Assembly: GCA_035315885.1 (NCBI GenBank)
Contig: DATFXM010000016.1
Location: 1 to 40,431 of the forward strand
Reading direction: 5' to 3'
DNA: 40,431 nucleotides
From: DATFXM01 sp035315885
GTDB lineage: Bacteria > Acidobacteriota > Blastocatellia > UBA7656
Shown: piece by piece, positions 24,953 through 34,233 of the stretch
Position numbering within the stretch: position 1 is the stretch's first letter
Layout of the letters: every line of letters begins with the position of its first letter
Notes under the pieces: model-generated
Told to the model about the DNA's origin: nothing
The model's input: the letters and a program-made list of their open reading frames with translations, nothing else
Databases searched by the model: none
Translations under genes and position numbers: made by a program

Positions 24953-27199
24953 TTAATCCATGCTGTCCAGGTGGCGTTCGAGAGCATCTACTTGCGCGGT
25001 AGCGCGCTCGGCGGCAAGCCGCAAATACTCGGCCGCCCGCTTGTAGTCTCGCGCCTCATCCCACAGCACCGCAAGTTCACTTGCCACACTCGCACACTGC
25101 TTGTCGTAGAAGCCCTCCAGCGCCTGCGCCACCTCTCCGCTGAGCTTCACCAGGCGTGTGGTCCGCAATGAGGCGTAAAACGCATTCTGATAGAGCACGT
25201 GCACAAACCGATAGCGCAAGGTCAGTGTGTGATTCGGAAACTCCTTCTCGCTCAGCAGTCGCACGAATGCAAAGATGCGGTCCAGCTTTTCCAGCCGTTC
25301 CTCCACTTCGTCAGCCGCAATCTTCAGCACCTGGGCGACGACCGCCGAATCGAACTCGTAACCCTGTACGCTCGCCGCCACCAGTAGCTTGTGGTCTTCG
25401 TCGCCGAGCTGCGCGATCTTGCGCTCAATCATCCCCTTGACCGATTCCGGCAGCTCACGCTCGATCTCCGGCAAGCCCTGTGCGAGCGTCCAGTCCCCGT
25501 TCGACTGTACGATCGCTTTCCGGTCGCGGAGGTAGCGTACCAAGTCGGCCATGAACAAAGGGCTGCCTTCCGTCTTTGCGTGGATCAAGTGTGGCAACTC
25601 CGATGGAAAACGATGACCGGGGAAGGCCAGGTCCAGGTACTCGGCGATCTCTGCCTGACTCAGAAATTCGAGCGTCAGCTCGCGGCACGACCCTCGTGCC
25701 TGGAGGTCCCGCTTGATCTGCAAGAACGGATGCTTCAGAAGCAACAGATCCGATGGCCGGTACGTGACTACGATCAGCAAGTTCAGTGAATCGAACTTCC
25801 TGGCGAGAAAGCTAAGCACATCAATCGTCGAGACGTCCGCCCAATGCAGATCGTCGAAGAAGAGCACCAGCGGTCCGAGGAGCGCGACCTCTTGCAGAAA
25901 AGCGCCCAGCTCTCGCTTCATCTGTTCCTGCGAGGCCGTCCTCAGTTCATTGATCAGCCGGATCGCTTCTTCGTCTTCGCCGGAAGGCGGAGCTACTTGC
26001 GCGTACCAGGTAGGAGCGATTTGCTTCATCAACCGCGCTGCCGAGGGGTTGCTCCTGCTGTGGAGCATGCTTTCCAACGCCTCCAGCAGCGGGAGGTAGG
26101 CTCCGGTCCCTGCCAGCCGCTCGCTGCATCTGCCGTGCGCTAGCGTGCAGCGACCTTGGGCTGTAAGCTGCGAGAGGAAGTCTTCGACCAGGGTGGTCTT
26201 GCCAATGCCAGGCTCACCTGCCACGCAAACTAAAAGCCCTCGGCCCGATAGCGTCGACTCGAAGCCCGCGCGCAATTCCGCCCGCTCGCTTTCCCGTCCG
26301 ACGGTGTGGCGCGCAGCGGGTGGCGCGGCCGCATGGCTAACCTCGCCGGCGCTACTGCCGCCAGCCAGCGCGGCGAGGGCCTTTTCCACTTGTTCCGCGG
26401 CTGGTCGCAAATCCGCTTCTTTCTCGAGCATCCTTATAATCAACTCGTCGAGTGATGCGGGTATCGCGGGATTCAAACGCGACGGCGGCGGCGGAGAATG
26501 TGAACCGATCCGGTAGAGCATCCCGAGCAAAGAATCAGCTTTGAATGGATGCTCTCCCGTAGCCAATTCATAGAAGACAATCCCGAGTGCAAAGATGTCT
26601 GTCGCGGTCGTCACCGCTCCGCCGCGCGCCTGTTCAGGAGACATGTACGCCAGCGTCCCGAGCATTGTCCCGGGCATCGTGTTTTGGGCGAGCGTGGCAA
26701 CCTGAGACTGGGACGCAGCGAGCGGCGCTAGACGCGCAAGACCGAAGTCGAGCACCTTCGCGTAACCATCGTCGCGCACCATTATGTTCTCTGGTTTGAT
26801 GTCGCGGTGCGTGATGCCCGCCGCGTGCGCCACCGCCAGCGCTTGAGCAATCTGCCCGCCGGCTGCCGCGAGCACCTCGGGCGAAGGCGATTTGCCGATC
26901 ATCTCCCTCAGCGTCCGCCCCTGGACGAACTCCATCGCGATGAAGCGCCCGGCTTCAGCCTCGCCAATTTCATAAATGGTAATGATGTTTGGGTGGTTCA
27001 GCGCCGAGGCGGCCTTCGCCTCCAGAATAAAGCGGCGCACGCGTTCCTCATCCTTGGTGAACTGTGCGGGTAATAATTTGAGAGCAACCTTGCGTTCGAG
27101 GTGCGTGTCTTCGGCGAGGTACGCCTCACCCATTCCGCCCGCCCCAAGCAGCGAGAGGACGCGGTAGCGAGAGACCTTTGTCCCGGCAGAAAGTGTCAT
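24953..27199 (-). CDS. Ser/Thr protein kinase fused to AAA-type ATPase, C-terminally short
   Basis: This 748-residue protein has a Hanks-type kinase (1-280): glycine loop GAGGMGEAY (19-27), Lys41, HRDIKPEN (131-138), DFG (151-153) and MSPEQA. After a linker comes a signalling-type ATPase (about 300-560): Walker A GEPGIGKTT (328-336) and Walker B LVLFFDDLHWAD with Asp449-Asp450. Later there is a winged-helix-like and single TPR-like region. Relatives normally continue for several hundred more residues with many TPRs; here the frame stops after the first repeat (RAAEYLRLAAERATAQV), so the C-terminus is lost or truncated. No good Shine-Dalgarno sequence precedes the ATG. A signalling role with unknown target is inferred. 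Confidence 0.92.
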   Translation of the reverse strand: MTLSAGTKVSRYRVLSLLGAGGMGEAYLAEDTHLERKVALKLLPAQFTKDEERVRRFILEAKAASALNHPNIITIYEIGEAEAGRFIAMEFVQGRTLREMIGKSPSPEVLAAAGGQIAQALAVAHAAGITHRDIKPENIMVRDDGYAKVLDFGLARLAPLAASQSQVATLAQNTMPGTMLGTLAYMSPEQARGGAVTTATDIFALGIVFYELATGEHPFKADSLLGMLYRIGSHSPPPPSRLNPAIPASLDELIIRMLEKEADLRPAAEQVEKALAALAGGSSAGEVSHAAAPPAARHTVGRESERAELRAGFESTLSGRGLLVCVAGEPGIGKTTLVEDFLSQLTAQGRCTLAHGRCSERLAGTGAYLPLLEALESMLHSRSNPSAARLMKQIAPTWYAQVAPPSGEDEEAIRLINELRTASQEQMKRELGAFLQEVALLGPLVLFFDDLHWADVSTIDVLSFLARKFDSLNLLIVVTYRPSDLLLLKHPFLQIKRDLQARGSCRELTLEFLSQAEIAEYLDLAFPGHRFPSELPHLIHAKTEGSPLFMADLVRYLRDRKAIVQSNGDWTLAQGLPEIERELPESVKGMIERKIAQLGDEDHKLLVAASVQGYEFDSAVVAQVLKIAADEVEERLEKLDRIFAFVRLLSEKEFPNHTLTLRYRFVHVLYQNAFYASLRTTRLVKLSGEVAQALEGFYDKQCASVASELAVLWDEARDYKRAAEYLRLAAERATAQVDALERHLDSMD

Positions 27200-27242
27200 A
27201 ACGCTACCTGGCGCTTTGCGGACTGCGACGCGTGGGCTAGCA

Positions 27243-27335
27243 GAGACAGTGAGATGTCTCAGTCGTCCCTACGGCGGCGGCCGCTGCGATGCCAGGCGGC
27301 TTACTTTGCGGTGCCCTTTTTACAGTGTGAACTGT
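27243..27335. promoter_or_regulatory. Two related inverted repeats upstream of the kinase gene
   Basis: GAGACA-GTGAGA-TGTCTC (27243-27260) and ACAGT-GTGA-ACTGT (27322-27335, followed by CTCG) share ACAGTG...TGTCTC. They lie 44 and 123 bases before the kinase start. Duplicated symmetric sites suggest a regulator binding region, but no regulator is known. Confidence 0.3.
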
Positions 27336-27450
27336 CTCGTTTTTATCGGCCAAGCGGCAGTCCTGTAACTGCTTCCCGCGACTCTTCGCGAATCTCGTTC
27401 TCCACGGGAGACCTGTTCAAGCCCGCGAAAGTATAACACCTTCGACTCCG

Positions 27451-28767
27451 CTAAAGAGGACGAGGAGCCTCGCCCGCCTTTAGTGCGGCGACCAGTCGGT
27501 CGAGTTCAGCGGGTGTCGTGTAGACGTTGGGAGTGATGCGTAGTCCACGGATTTCCGGTGCGCGCTTGTTGCCGGCCATGGATTGCGTCAGGATTTGATG
27601 GCGCAAGCGAAGTCGCTTCTGTAAATCATCGCTGAGCACGCCGGGCAGTTCGATTGTTGTAATGCCCAGGCTCATGACAGGCTCGGCAAGAGTGTAAAAG
27701 CGTATGTCAGGCAGCGCGACACTAATGCGCTTGCGCAAATGCGAACTCAGGTATCGAAGGCGCGCCCCCTTTCGTGCTGCGCCGAGTGAACGATGGAGCG
27801 CGAGAGCCGGCAAGGCGGCGGGCGCGAGATATCCCGGTGCCGTGCCTATCCACTCGAAGCGTCGCATGCCGATAACATCCGGCGGCGGCGGTACTAGCGG
27901 CCAGATTTTCGCGACGTGCACCGGACGCATCCACAACACTCCTAGACCCACTGGCGCTCCGAGCCATTTGTGCGCGCTGGCCCCGTAGTAATCGCAATCG
28001 AGTGCAGCAACAGGATCACCCTGAACTCCGAGCGATTGCGCACCGTCCACTACCACCTCAGCGCCCACGCGGTGCGCTGCCGCTGCGATGCGCTGTACTG
28101 GATACAACTGCCCGGTGAGGTTACTTACATGCGTGACCAGCACCAGACGAGTTCGCGGGCCGATCGCAGCCTCGTAGAGATCGGCCAGCGCCTCGAATGA
28201 GGGTGCCGGGACCGGTGGTCTTATCATGCGAAGCACCACACCGTCGCGCGCCCGGCGTTGCTCCAGTGCATCGAGCATTGCGAAGTAGTCGTGCGCCGAG
28301 CAGAGGATCTCGTCGCCAGCCTTGAGAGGAAGTCCAAGCAGAACGGTGTTCAGTGCCTCGGTAGCATTCCGGACCAGTGCGATCTCCGTCAGCGGCACAC
28401 CCATCGCGTCGGCGAGGGCCGAGCGAACTCCCGTGCTGCTACTGCCGAAGAACAAACGCTCCAGCTCCTCCGCCGGCAACGCCTCGAGCTGGCGCACACC
28501 TTGCACCAACCTATCTACCGCGGCACGCGTGGCGGGGTTGGTCCAACCGTGATCCAGATTTACGACATCAGGATTCAACGTGTACGCGCCTCGCACCCGT
28601 GCCCAGAACTTCTCATCGTTGGCCATCAGTTCAGGTGCAGCGGCATCACCCAGCTCCGTGAGCTCGCGATCGAGCCTACTACACAACGCGAAAGCGGCAG
28701 CGGGAGACATGGCGAGCGCACCCAGAGCGCTGGCTGTGGTAATAGCGAAATGGCGTCGGTTAATCAT
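27451..28767 (-). CDS. Tat-exported aminotransferase class V (isopenicillin-N-epimerase-like) protein
   Basis: This 438-residue PLP enzyme begins with a twin-arginine signal (NRRHFAITTASALGALAMS, cleavage after AFA), which would export it folded. The PLP site is clear: Asp241 and Gln244 in VVVDGAQSLG, and the Schiff-base lysine Lys267 in GASAHKWLG. LDHGWTNPATRAAVD and FEWIGTAPGY complete the class V pattern. Class V members act as racemases/epimerases, lyases or transaminases, and this sub-branch is named after isopenicillin N epimerase without evidence for that reaction. Its upstream region lacks a clear Shine-Dalgarno sequence. Confidence 0.9.
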   Translation of the reverse strand: MINRRHFAITTASALGALAMSPAAAFALCSRLDRELTELGDAAAPELMANDEKFWARVRGAYTLNPDVVNLDHGWTNPATRAAVDRLVQGVRQLEALPAEELERLFFGSSSTGVRSALADAMGVPLTEIALVRNATEALNTVLLGLPLKAGDEILCSAHDYFAMLDALEQRRARDGVVLRMIRPPVPAPSFEALADLYEAAIGPRTRLVLVTHVSNLTGQLYPVQRIAAAAHRVGAEVVVDGAQSLGVQGDPVAALDCDYYGASAHKWLGAPVGLGVLWMRPVHVAKIWPLVPPPPDVIGMRRFEWIGTAPGYLAPAALPALALHRSLGAARKGARLRYLSSHLRKRISVALPDIRFYTLAEPVMSLGITTIELPGVLSDDLQKRLRLRHQILTQSMAGNKRAPEIRGLRITPNVYTTPAELDRLVAALKAGEAPRPL

Positions 28768-29140
28768 AGCTCGTTCTTACGTCGGTCTTCCTTTTCGTTA
28801 GGTAGAGCGCGACGAGTCTAGCACACGGCGGACGCGCCGCAACGGTAATGCTTGAGTACTCGAATGCGTCCAAGTGGTCCGTTCTCTGTCTTCGATAGTC
28901 AAGGTTACGGCGGAGGTGCCCTTCTGCGACCGAAACGCGAAACGTGGCGGCATATCGTCACCAGCATACATGAAACGATCGACAACCTTTCTTGTAATGA
29001 ACTCAAACTCAAGTACATCCCGCGCTGCGATAACCTCAGACTTAATGGACCAAGATTTGTACTAAATAAGACACGCGGTTGCGCGCGCCTGAACTGAACA
29101 GGCTCGCCGGGACTGCGATACAGAAAGGTAGGAGTGTGCA
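28768..29140. other. Intergenic stretch, no feature recognised
   Basis: This stretch lies between divergent genes and must hold promoters for both. A minus-strand frame of about 80 codons is open but lacks an early start and matches nothing I know. GGTAGGAG before 29141 is the ribosome site of the next gene. Confidence 0.5.
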
Positions 29141-29503
29141 ATGAAGTCCATTACAAATCGCATTTTTTTGTTCTTGTTGATCGGAATCGTTACCACTGCA
29201 GTTGGGCTAGGCAAGACAACCCGGAAGGGAGTGACATTTAACCAACCAGTGACGGTCAATGGCACCCTGGTCGAGGCTGGCACGTATGAAGTGGCATTCG
29301 ACGATCAAACGAATCAACTGACTATCATCAAAGACCGGAAGGTCATCGCCAGTGCCGACGCTCATGTCGCGAAGGTGGTGGAGAGGGCTCATTCGTCATA
29401 CGAAACCCGTTCCGACCCCAACGACGAGAGTAAGCCGGCGGTCCTTGTGAGCATCTCTCTGAAACATGGAAACCTGGCTACCATCGTAAACGCTGGTGAC
29501 TAA
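29141..29503 (+). CDS. Small exported protein, unknown function
   Basis: This 120-residue protein has a signal peptide (about 1-24, FLFLLIGIVTTAVGLG). The mature part is beta-rich: KGVTFNQPVTVNGTLVEAGT, YEVAFDDQTNQLTIIKDRK and VLVSISLKHGNLATIV. I recognise this pattern only as small conserved acidobacterial exported proteins. GGTAGGAG lies before the ATG. It stands alone between longer intergenic stretches, so it is a single-gene unit. Confidence 0.7.
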   Translation: MKSITNRIFLFLLIGIVTTAVGLGKTTRKGVTFNQPVTVNGTLVEAGTYEVAFDDQTNQLTIIKDRKVIASADAHVAKVVERAHSSYETRSDPNDESKPAVLVSISLKHGNLATIVNAGD

Positions 29504-30116
29504 GAAAGAGGGCGCATCGAAACAGCGTGCGGGCTAAACAAGCTCGAGAATCTCGTCAATAACGCCGACAGACTCTCGGCAAGACTTGGCCCGCGCGCTT
29601 GCCCATCACCCGTTCCAGATCGCGTTCGAAATTAACAACACAAGACATATAAAGGTTGCCCAAAGGAGACGCACTGCTGTTTGAGATTACGTCCGGCGTA
29701 CGATGCGTATCAGAGCTTTGACCCGACCATCAACTGCCCGATGCAATGCTTCGCCTGTCACGGTTTTCGTAGCTTTGTATTGGCGCTTACGAGAACTCTC
29801 CTGCTCTCGAAACCTCCGATCGCTCTCTATATATTGAGTTCATATCGACTTCGACTTCGTTTGACGCCGGCGCGGCTCTAGACCGCGAATTGCTTCAGGT
29901 GGTAACCCATGTGAATCTGCAGTGTGGTTACTTGCTGTAGGCGAGAACGAAAGCATTCCGCCGGAGCCTCCCCTCGGTCGGCCTGGTTAGCTTATCATTA
30001 AGGCTCGCGCACTCTAGAAACTGTCAGGCAGTCACAAGTGGGAGAACGAGCAATTCAGTTCAGCCGTGCGAAGGCCGGCGAGCACCAATGACACGAGCAG
30101 AAAGGAAAAGACAGAG
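29504..30116. other. Intergenic stretch with a possible gene relic
   Basis: No intact gene is seen in this 613-base stretch. On the minus strand, 29880-29940 reads QVTTLQIHMGYHLKQFAV then a stop, much like the YRHIDHHLRQFGV end of the DUF1569 protein at 30731-31174 or of DinB-superfamily proteins. Nothing upstream supports a whole gene, so it is at most a relic. Confidence 0.4.
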
Positions 30117-30680
30117 ATGAAACGGGCAAGAGACGTGAAAACAAAACAGCGTGAAGAACTACTCGGAGCATTGAAGGCCAGATTTGAGAAAAACATGAAC
30201 CGCCACAAAGGTCTCGAATGGGATAACGTACAGGCAAAGCTGGAAGCTAATAGTGAAAGCCTGTGGTCTCTCAATGAAATGGAGAGAACCGGCGGTGAAC
30301 CGGATGTGGTTGCTTATGACAAGAAGACGGGCGAATACATTTTTTATGACTGTTCAGCAGAAAGCCCCAAAGGGCGCCGAAATGTTTGTTACGACCGCGA
30401 AGCGCTGGAGTCGCGCAAAGAATTCAAACCAAAAGATACCGCGCTGGATATGGCGGCTGCCATGGGAATCGAGATTCTGACGGAGGAACAGTATCGAGAG
30501 CTGCAGACACTCGGAAACTTCGATACGAAGACATCGAGCTGGTTGAAGACACCTCCTGAGATTAGAAAACTTGGCGGCGCGATTTTTGGCGATCGTCGCT
30601 ATGACCACGTCTTCGTGTATCACAACGGTGCTTCGTCTTACTACGCCGTCAGGGGGTTCCGTGGTTCGCTAAGGGTCTAG
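30117..30680 (+). CDS. DUF4256 family protein
   Basis: This 187-residue protein follows the DUF4256 pattern: LGALKARFEKNMNRHKGLEW and LEANSESLWSLNEMERTGGE near the start, PDVVAYDKKTGEYIFYDCSA in the middle, then SPKGRRNVCYDREALESRK, MAAAMGIEILTEEQYRELQ, a SWLKTPPEIRKLGGAIFGDR and the end AVRGFRGSLRV. Length is typical. The function is unknown; the conserved acidic and aromatic residues suggest an enzyme. AAAGGA lies about 11 bases before the ATG at 30117, so the longer frame to 30066 is rejected. It is the first of three co-directional genes. Confidence 0.9.
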   Translation: MKRARDVKTKQREELLGALKARFEKNMNRHKGLEWDNVQAKLEANSESLWSLNEMERTGGEPDVVAYDKKTGEYIFYDCSAESPKGRRNVCYDREALESRKEFKPKDTALDMAAAMGIEILTEEQYRELQTLGNFDTKTSSWLKTPPEIRKLGGAIFGDRRYDHVFVYHNGASSYYAVRGFRGSLRV

Positions 30681-30730
30681 ATTTTGCGCGGACTGCTGAA
30701 TCTGATTGAGGCGTATAACTACGAGGATCT

Positions 30731-31174
30731 ATGAAAAGCATGTTTAACAGTGCGGACCGGCATTCACTATTCGAGCGTCTCGATGGATTGACGCTACAGC
30801 ATACGCCGAAATGGGGAAAGATGAGCTGTGGGCAGATGCTGGCGCACCTTACCGACGGCGTACGAATGGCGCTCGGAGAATTGACGACGGAGCCCAGGCC
30901 GGGGTTGCTGCGGCTCGGGGCCGTGCGCTACGCGGTGATCTATTGGCTACCTTTCCCGAAAGGAGCTCCGACTGCACCAGAGTTGTTGGTGCGATGCGCG
31001 GGTGACTGTAAGGTCGAGGTGGAAGCTCTCAAGGCATTAATGAAGCAAATGGCTGGAAGCGAAGGAAAGCAGAAGTGGGATGAGCACCCGGCGTTCGGGC
31101 GGATGTCGGAGCGGGACTGGGGCGTGCTCGTTTACCGCCACATCGACCATCACCTGCGTCAGTTTGGCGTGTGA
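30731..31174 (+). CDS. DUF1569 (DinB-like helical bundle) protein
   Basis: This 147-residue protein has the DinB/YfiT-like four-helix pattern of DUF1569: NSADRHSLFERLDGLT at the start, WGKMSCGQMLAHLTDGVRMA with a possible metal-binding histidine, LLRLGAVRYAVIYWLPFPKG, and the end SERDWGVLVYRHIDHHLRQF with two further histidines. Relatives use such histidines as a metal site in thiol-dependent enzymes; no reaction is proven here. GAGG lies 5 bases before the ATG. It follows the DUF4256 gene by 50 bases and precedes the second ADOP permease, so a shared transcript is possible. Confidence 0.88.
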   Translation: MKSMFNSADRHSLFERLDGLTLQHTPKWGKMSCGQMLAHLTDGVRMALGELTTEPRPGLLRLGAVRYAVIYWLPFPKGAPTAPELLVRCAGDCKVEVEALKALMKQMAGSEGKQKWDEHPAFGRMSERDWGVLVYRHIDHHLRQFGV

Positions 31175-31243
31175 GCGGGGCTGACACGTTTGTTCTGACG
31201 TTGGGTGGCAAGCAGGTGTGGAAGCGCCCGTGTGAAAAAGCTG

Positions 31244-33748
31244 ATGGAAACACTTATCCAGGATCTACGCTACGGCGTGTGGATGCTTCTCAAGCGACCC
31301 GGCTTCACCGCTGTAGTAGTGCTTGTCTTAGCATTAGGCATCGGAGCTAATAGCGCGTTCTTTAGTGTGATAAGCGGTGTTCTAATCCGCCCCGTTCCCT
31401 GGGAAGACCCTGACCGGATCGCGAATGTTTGGGAGACCAACCTGAAACGGGGCGAGGATACTGCACTCGTGTCGGCGGTCAATTTCCTAGACTGGCGAGA
31501 TCAAAACCGGATCTTCGAGTATGTGGCCGGCTGGCGGTTCTTGTATCTCAACCTCACTGGTCGAGGTGAGCCCGAACGCTTGCAGGGCCTCACCGTTTCC
31601 CCTGACTACTTTCCCTTACTGAAAGTAAAGGCAGCACTGGGTCGTACATTTCTTCCTGAAGAAGAACAGCCCGGTCTCAACAAAGTAGCGATCCTGAGCC
31701 ACGGCCTCTGGCAACATCGTTTTGATTCCGACCCTGGAATCATCGGGCAGCAGATTGCAATTGAAGGTGAGCCTTACACGGTAGTTGGTGTGTTGCCATC
31801 TGACTTCCGGATTTTCCGAGTCCTCAATCGCGAGCTGGATATATACATCCCTTTGACTCTTGATCGTACTCAGCTAAGGCGCGAGGGGCGTCCTTCTGAG
31901 ACCGGTGCGCGCGGCGATTCTGATCAAATAATGTTTGTGTACGCACGGCTGAAGTCGGACGTATCGCTCAAGCAAGCTCAAGAAGAGATGAACACCTTAT
32001 ACCGCAGGCTTGAGCAAGAGTACCCCGCCTTTAATTCAGGCGTGGGTGTGAAGCTTGTTTCTTTGCCGTTGCAATGGAGTGAAGGCTCCCGCTCGACGCT
32101 GTTGATGCTGCTGGCAGCGGTAGGCTTTGTACTGCTGATTGCTTGCGCCAACGCCGCCAACCTGCTCCTCGCTCGAACGACCGTGCGAAAAAGGGAGATG
32201 GCTATACGTGTGGCAGTCGGTGCCAGCCGCCTACGTCTGATTCGCCAGTTGCTCACCGAGAGCCTGCTGATGGCACTGCTAAGCGGTGCGGCAGGTTTGC
32301 TGCTGGCCTTATGGGGGATCGACCTTCTCAACGGTTTAATCCCTTACTCCGCGGTAAACCGAGCCGGCGAGTTCCGTCTTGACGTTTCTGTTCTCGTCTT
32401 CAATCTGATGATCTCATTGCTTACGGGTGTGATCTTCGGTATAGCTCCAGCCTTACGATCATCAAGGCTCGACCTTACTGAAGCCCTCAAAGAAGTGGGC
32501 GGAGGTGCGCACTCAGGCGCCGGCGGGGGGCGACTTCGCAACCTGTTGGTGATATCTGAGATCACTCTGTCAGTAGTCTTGCTGATCGGAGCCGGATTGA
32601 TGATCAGAAGCGTATTACGCCTTCATTTGGTAGATCGCGGCGTCAATACGAATAATGTTCTGACTATGCAGGTATTCCTGCCCAAGGCGAAGTATCCGGG
32701 AGGACACCAGGTAGCGGGTTTCTATCAGCAGGTCCTTCAGCGAATTCAGACTCTGCCAGGCGTTGAATCTGCTTCTACGATCAACTATCCACCACTGGGA
32801 CTTATATCTCCTACGGTGCCTTTCGTCATCGAAGGCCGTACCCCTCCTGCACCTGAATCAGCACCAGTGGCGCACTATGCTGTAATCAGCCCCGACTACT
32901 TCAACGCAGTCGGTATCCCTCTGTTAGCCGGTCGGCGTTTCACGGAGCAAGATGCAGACGAAGCCCGCGGCGTTGTTGTGATCAGCGCAAGTATGGCGCG
33001 CCGGTATTGGCCTGACGAAGATCCCGTGGGGAAGCGAATCAGGCCTCAATTCCCGCAGATGAGAGCATACTGGGTTCCAGAATCGAATAATCTCTCACTG
33101 GAAATTGTCGGCGTAGTAGGAGACGTGAAGCAGGACGGGATGCTCGGAGTTCCGCAAGGCGAGCTGAATATGCCGCAGATTTATCTGCCATACTTACAGA
33201 ATCCCTCCTCTATCATGCACCTGATAGTTCGCACCCCGTCTGATCCGGCGGCTTGGGCCGCTGCTGTTCGCCAAGAGGTTTATGCGGTGGACAATGACCA
33301 GCCTGTTTTCGACGTCAAGACGCTGGAAGAGGTAGCCGCCGAATCGTTTTCTCGACCACGCGTCCTCACGTTTTTGCTGAGCGCCTTCTCGGCGCTGGCC
33401 CTGATCCTGGCAGTCGCTGGGATTTACTGTGTAATGTCATACTCCGTCACGCAACGCACTCAGGAGATCGGTATCCGTATGACCCTGGGCGCCGAGAAGT
33501 TTGACGTACTCAAGTTGGTTGCCAGGCAAGGGATGACCATCACCATAACGGGTATAGCCTTTGGGTTGATTTCAGCCTTCGCCGTGACTCGAGTGATGTC
33601 AAAGTTGCTCTACGGAGTTGGCGCTACTGATCCTATGACATTTATTGGCGTCCCGGTCTTGTTTATTGGAGTGGCGTTTGTGGCTACTTACTTGCCGGCG
33701 CGTAAGGCCACGAAGGTCGACCCAATAATTGCGTTAAGGTATGAATGA
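31244..33748 (+). CDS. ADOP-type FtsX/MacB-like ABC permease, short form
   Basis: This 834-residue protein is a second duplicated orphan permease, starting directly with METLIQDLRYGVWMLLKRP and lacking the soluble prefix domain of the copy at 455-3127. Its first membrane helix is about residues 20-45, followed by a MacB-like periplasmic core, an FtsX block with REMAIRVAVGASRLRLIRQL, a second periplasmic core and a closing FtsX block with TQEIGIRMTLGAEKFDVLK and the final DPIIALRYE. No ATPase gene lies beside it. The ATG at 31244 is chosen because it matches the family start, although no strong Shine-Dalgarno sequence is seen; a GTG at 31232 is possible. Confidence 0.92.
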   Translation: METLIQDLRYGVWMLLKRPGFTAVVVLVLALGIGANSAFFSVISGVLIRPVPWEDPDRIANVWETNLKRGEDTALVSAVNFLDWRDQNRIFEYVAGWRFLYLNLTGRGEPERLQGLTVSPDYFPLLKVKAALGRTFLPEEEQPGLNKVAILSHGLWQHRFDSDPGIIGQQIAIEGEPYTVVGVLPSDFRIFRVLNRELDIYIPLTLDRTQLRREGRPSETGARGDSDQIMFVYARLKSDVSLKQAQEEMNTLYRRLEQEYPAFNSGVGVKLVSLPLQWSEGSRSTLLMLLAAVGFVLLIACANAANLLLARTTVRKREMAIRVAVGASRLRLIRQLLTESLLMALLSGAAGLLLALWGIDLLNGLIPYSAVNRAGEFRLDVSVLVFNLMISLLTGVIFGIAPALRSSRLDLTEALKEVGGGAHSGAGGGRLRNLLVISEITLSVVLLIGAGLMIRSVLRLHLVDRGVNTNNVLTMQVFLPKAKYPGGHQVAGFYQQVLQRIQTLPGVESASTINYPPLGLISPTVPFVIEGRTPPAPESAPVAHYAVISPDYFNAVGIPLLAGRRFTEQDADEARGVVVISASMARRYWPDEDPVGKRIRPQFPQMRAYWVPESNNLSLEIVGVVGDVKQDGMLGVPQGELNMPQIYLPYLQNPSSIMHLIVRTPSDPAAWAAAVRQEVYAVDNDQPVFDVKTLEEVAAESFSRPRVLTFLLSAFSALALILAVAGIYCVMSYSVTQRTQEIGIRMTLGAEKFDVLKLVARQGMTITITGIAFGLISAFAVTRVMSKLLYGVGATDPMTFIGVPVLFIGVAFVATYLPARKATKVDPIIALRYE

Positions 33749-34233
33749 TAGCTATGCCCTTGGCCTTTCCGGCAGTCTCGCCGATCGCGTTAAGCTCCGC
33801 AACGATATTCGTCGGGAGTTCTAACACTGCAGCACGAAGATTGATTCGTGGTTGTCCAGCGCGACAGAATGCGCAAACCATCCAAGGTGATCCGACGCTT
33901 GATCCAGGGACTTGCTGCTACGCAGCCCGGTGATCCTGGATGTTTCGTAGAAAACGTTGGATGTTGTATGCTGTGCGAGACGTTCGCACGTCTTAGTCAG
34001 GACGAGTGCAGTCAAAGTCCAGTCTATTACGTCTTTCTTAGAGACGGGTTGCGCGGCAAACGGGACTATAGACACGAGAACAAATGTTGAGAGTAAACGC
34101 GCAGCAAACTGCTGGCAGCTGCCGCCACGCCAGCAAACGTTCGACTCCAGAGGTTCCAGACCGACGAGACGAGTAAATCGTTTTTTCGCGGCGATCAAAA
34201 AATCAGGCCACCCTTATAGAGGGGAGTACCACG
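33749..34233. other. Intergenic stretch, no feature recognised
   Basis: No gene is supported here. A 125-codon minus-strand frame (33821-34198) has a hydrophobic stretch but no recognised pattern or ribosome site. The right end contains the GGGGAG site of the next gene. Confidence 0.5.

Noticed and set aside
28800..29070. An open minus-strand frame of about 80 codons
   Set aside because: It has no early start codon or ribosome site, and its residues match no family I recognise.
33821..34198. A 125-codon minus-strand frame with a hydrophobic stretch
   Set aside because: There is no Shine-Dalgarno sequence or family pattern, and the composition looks non-coding.
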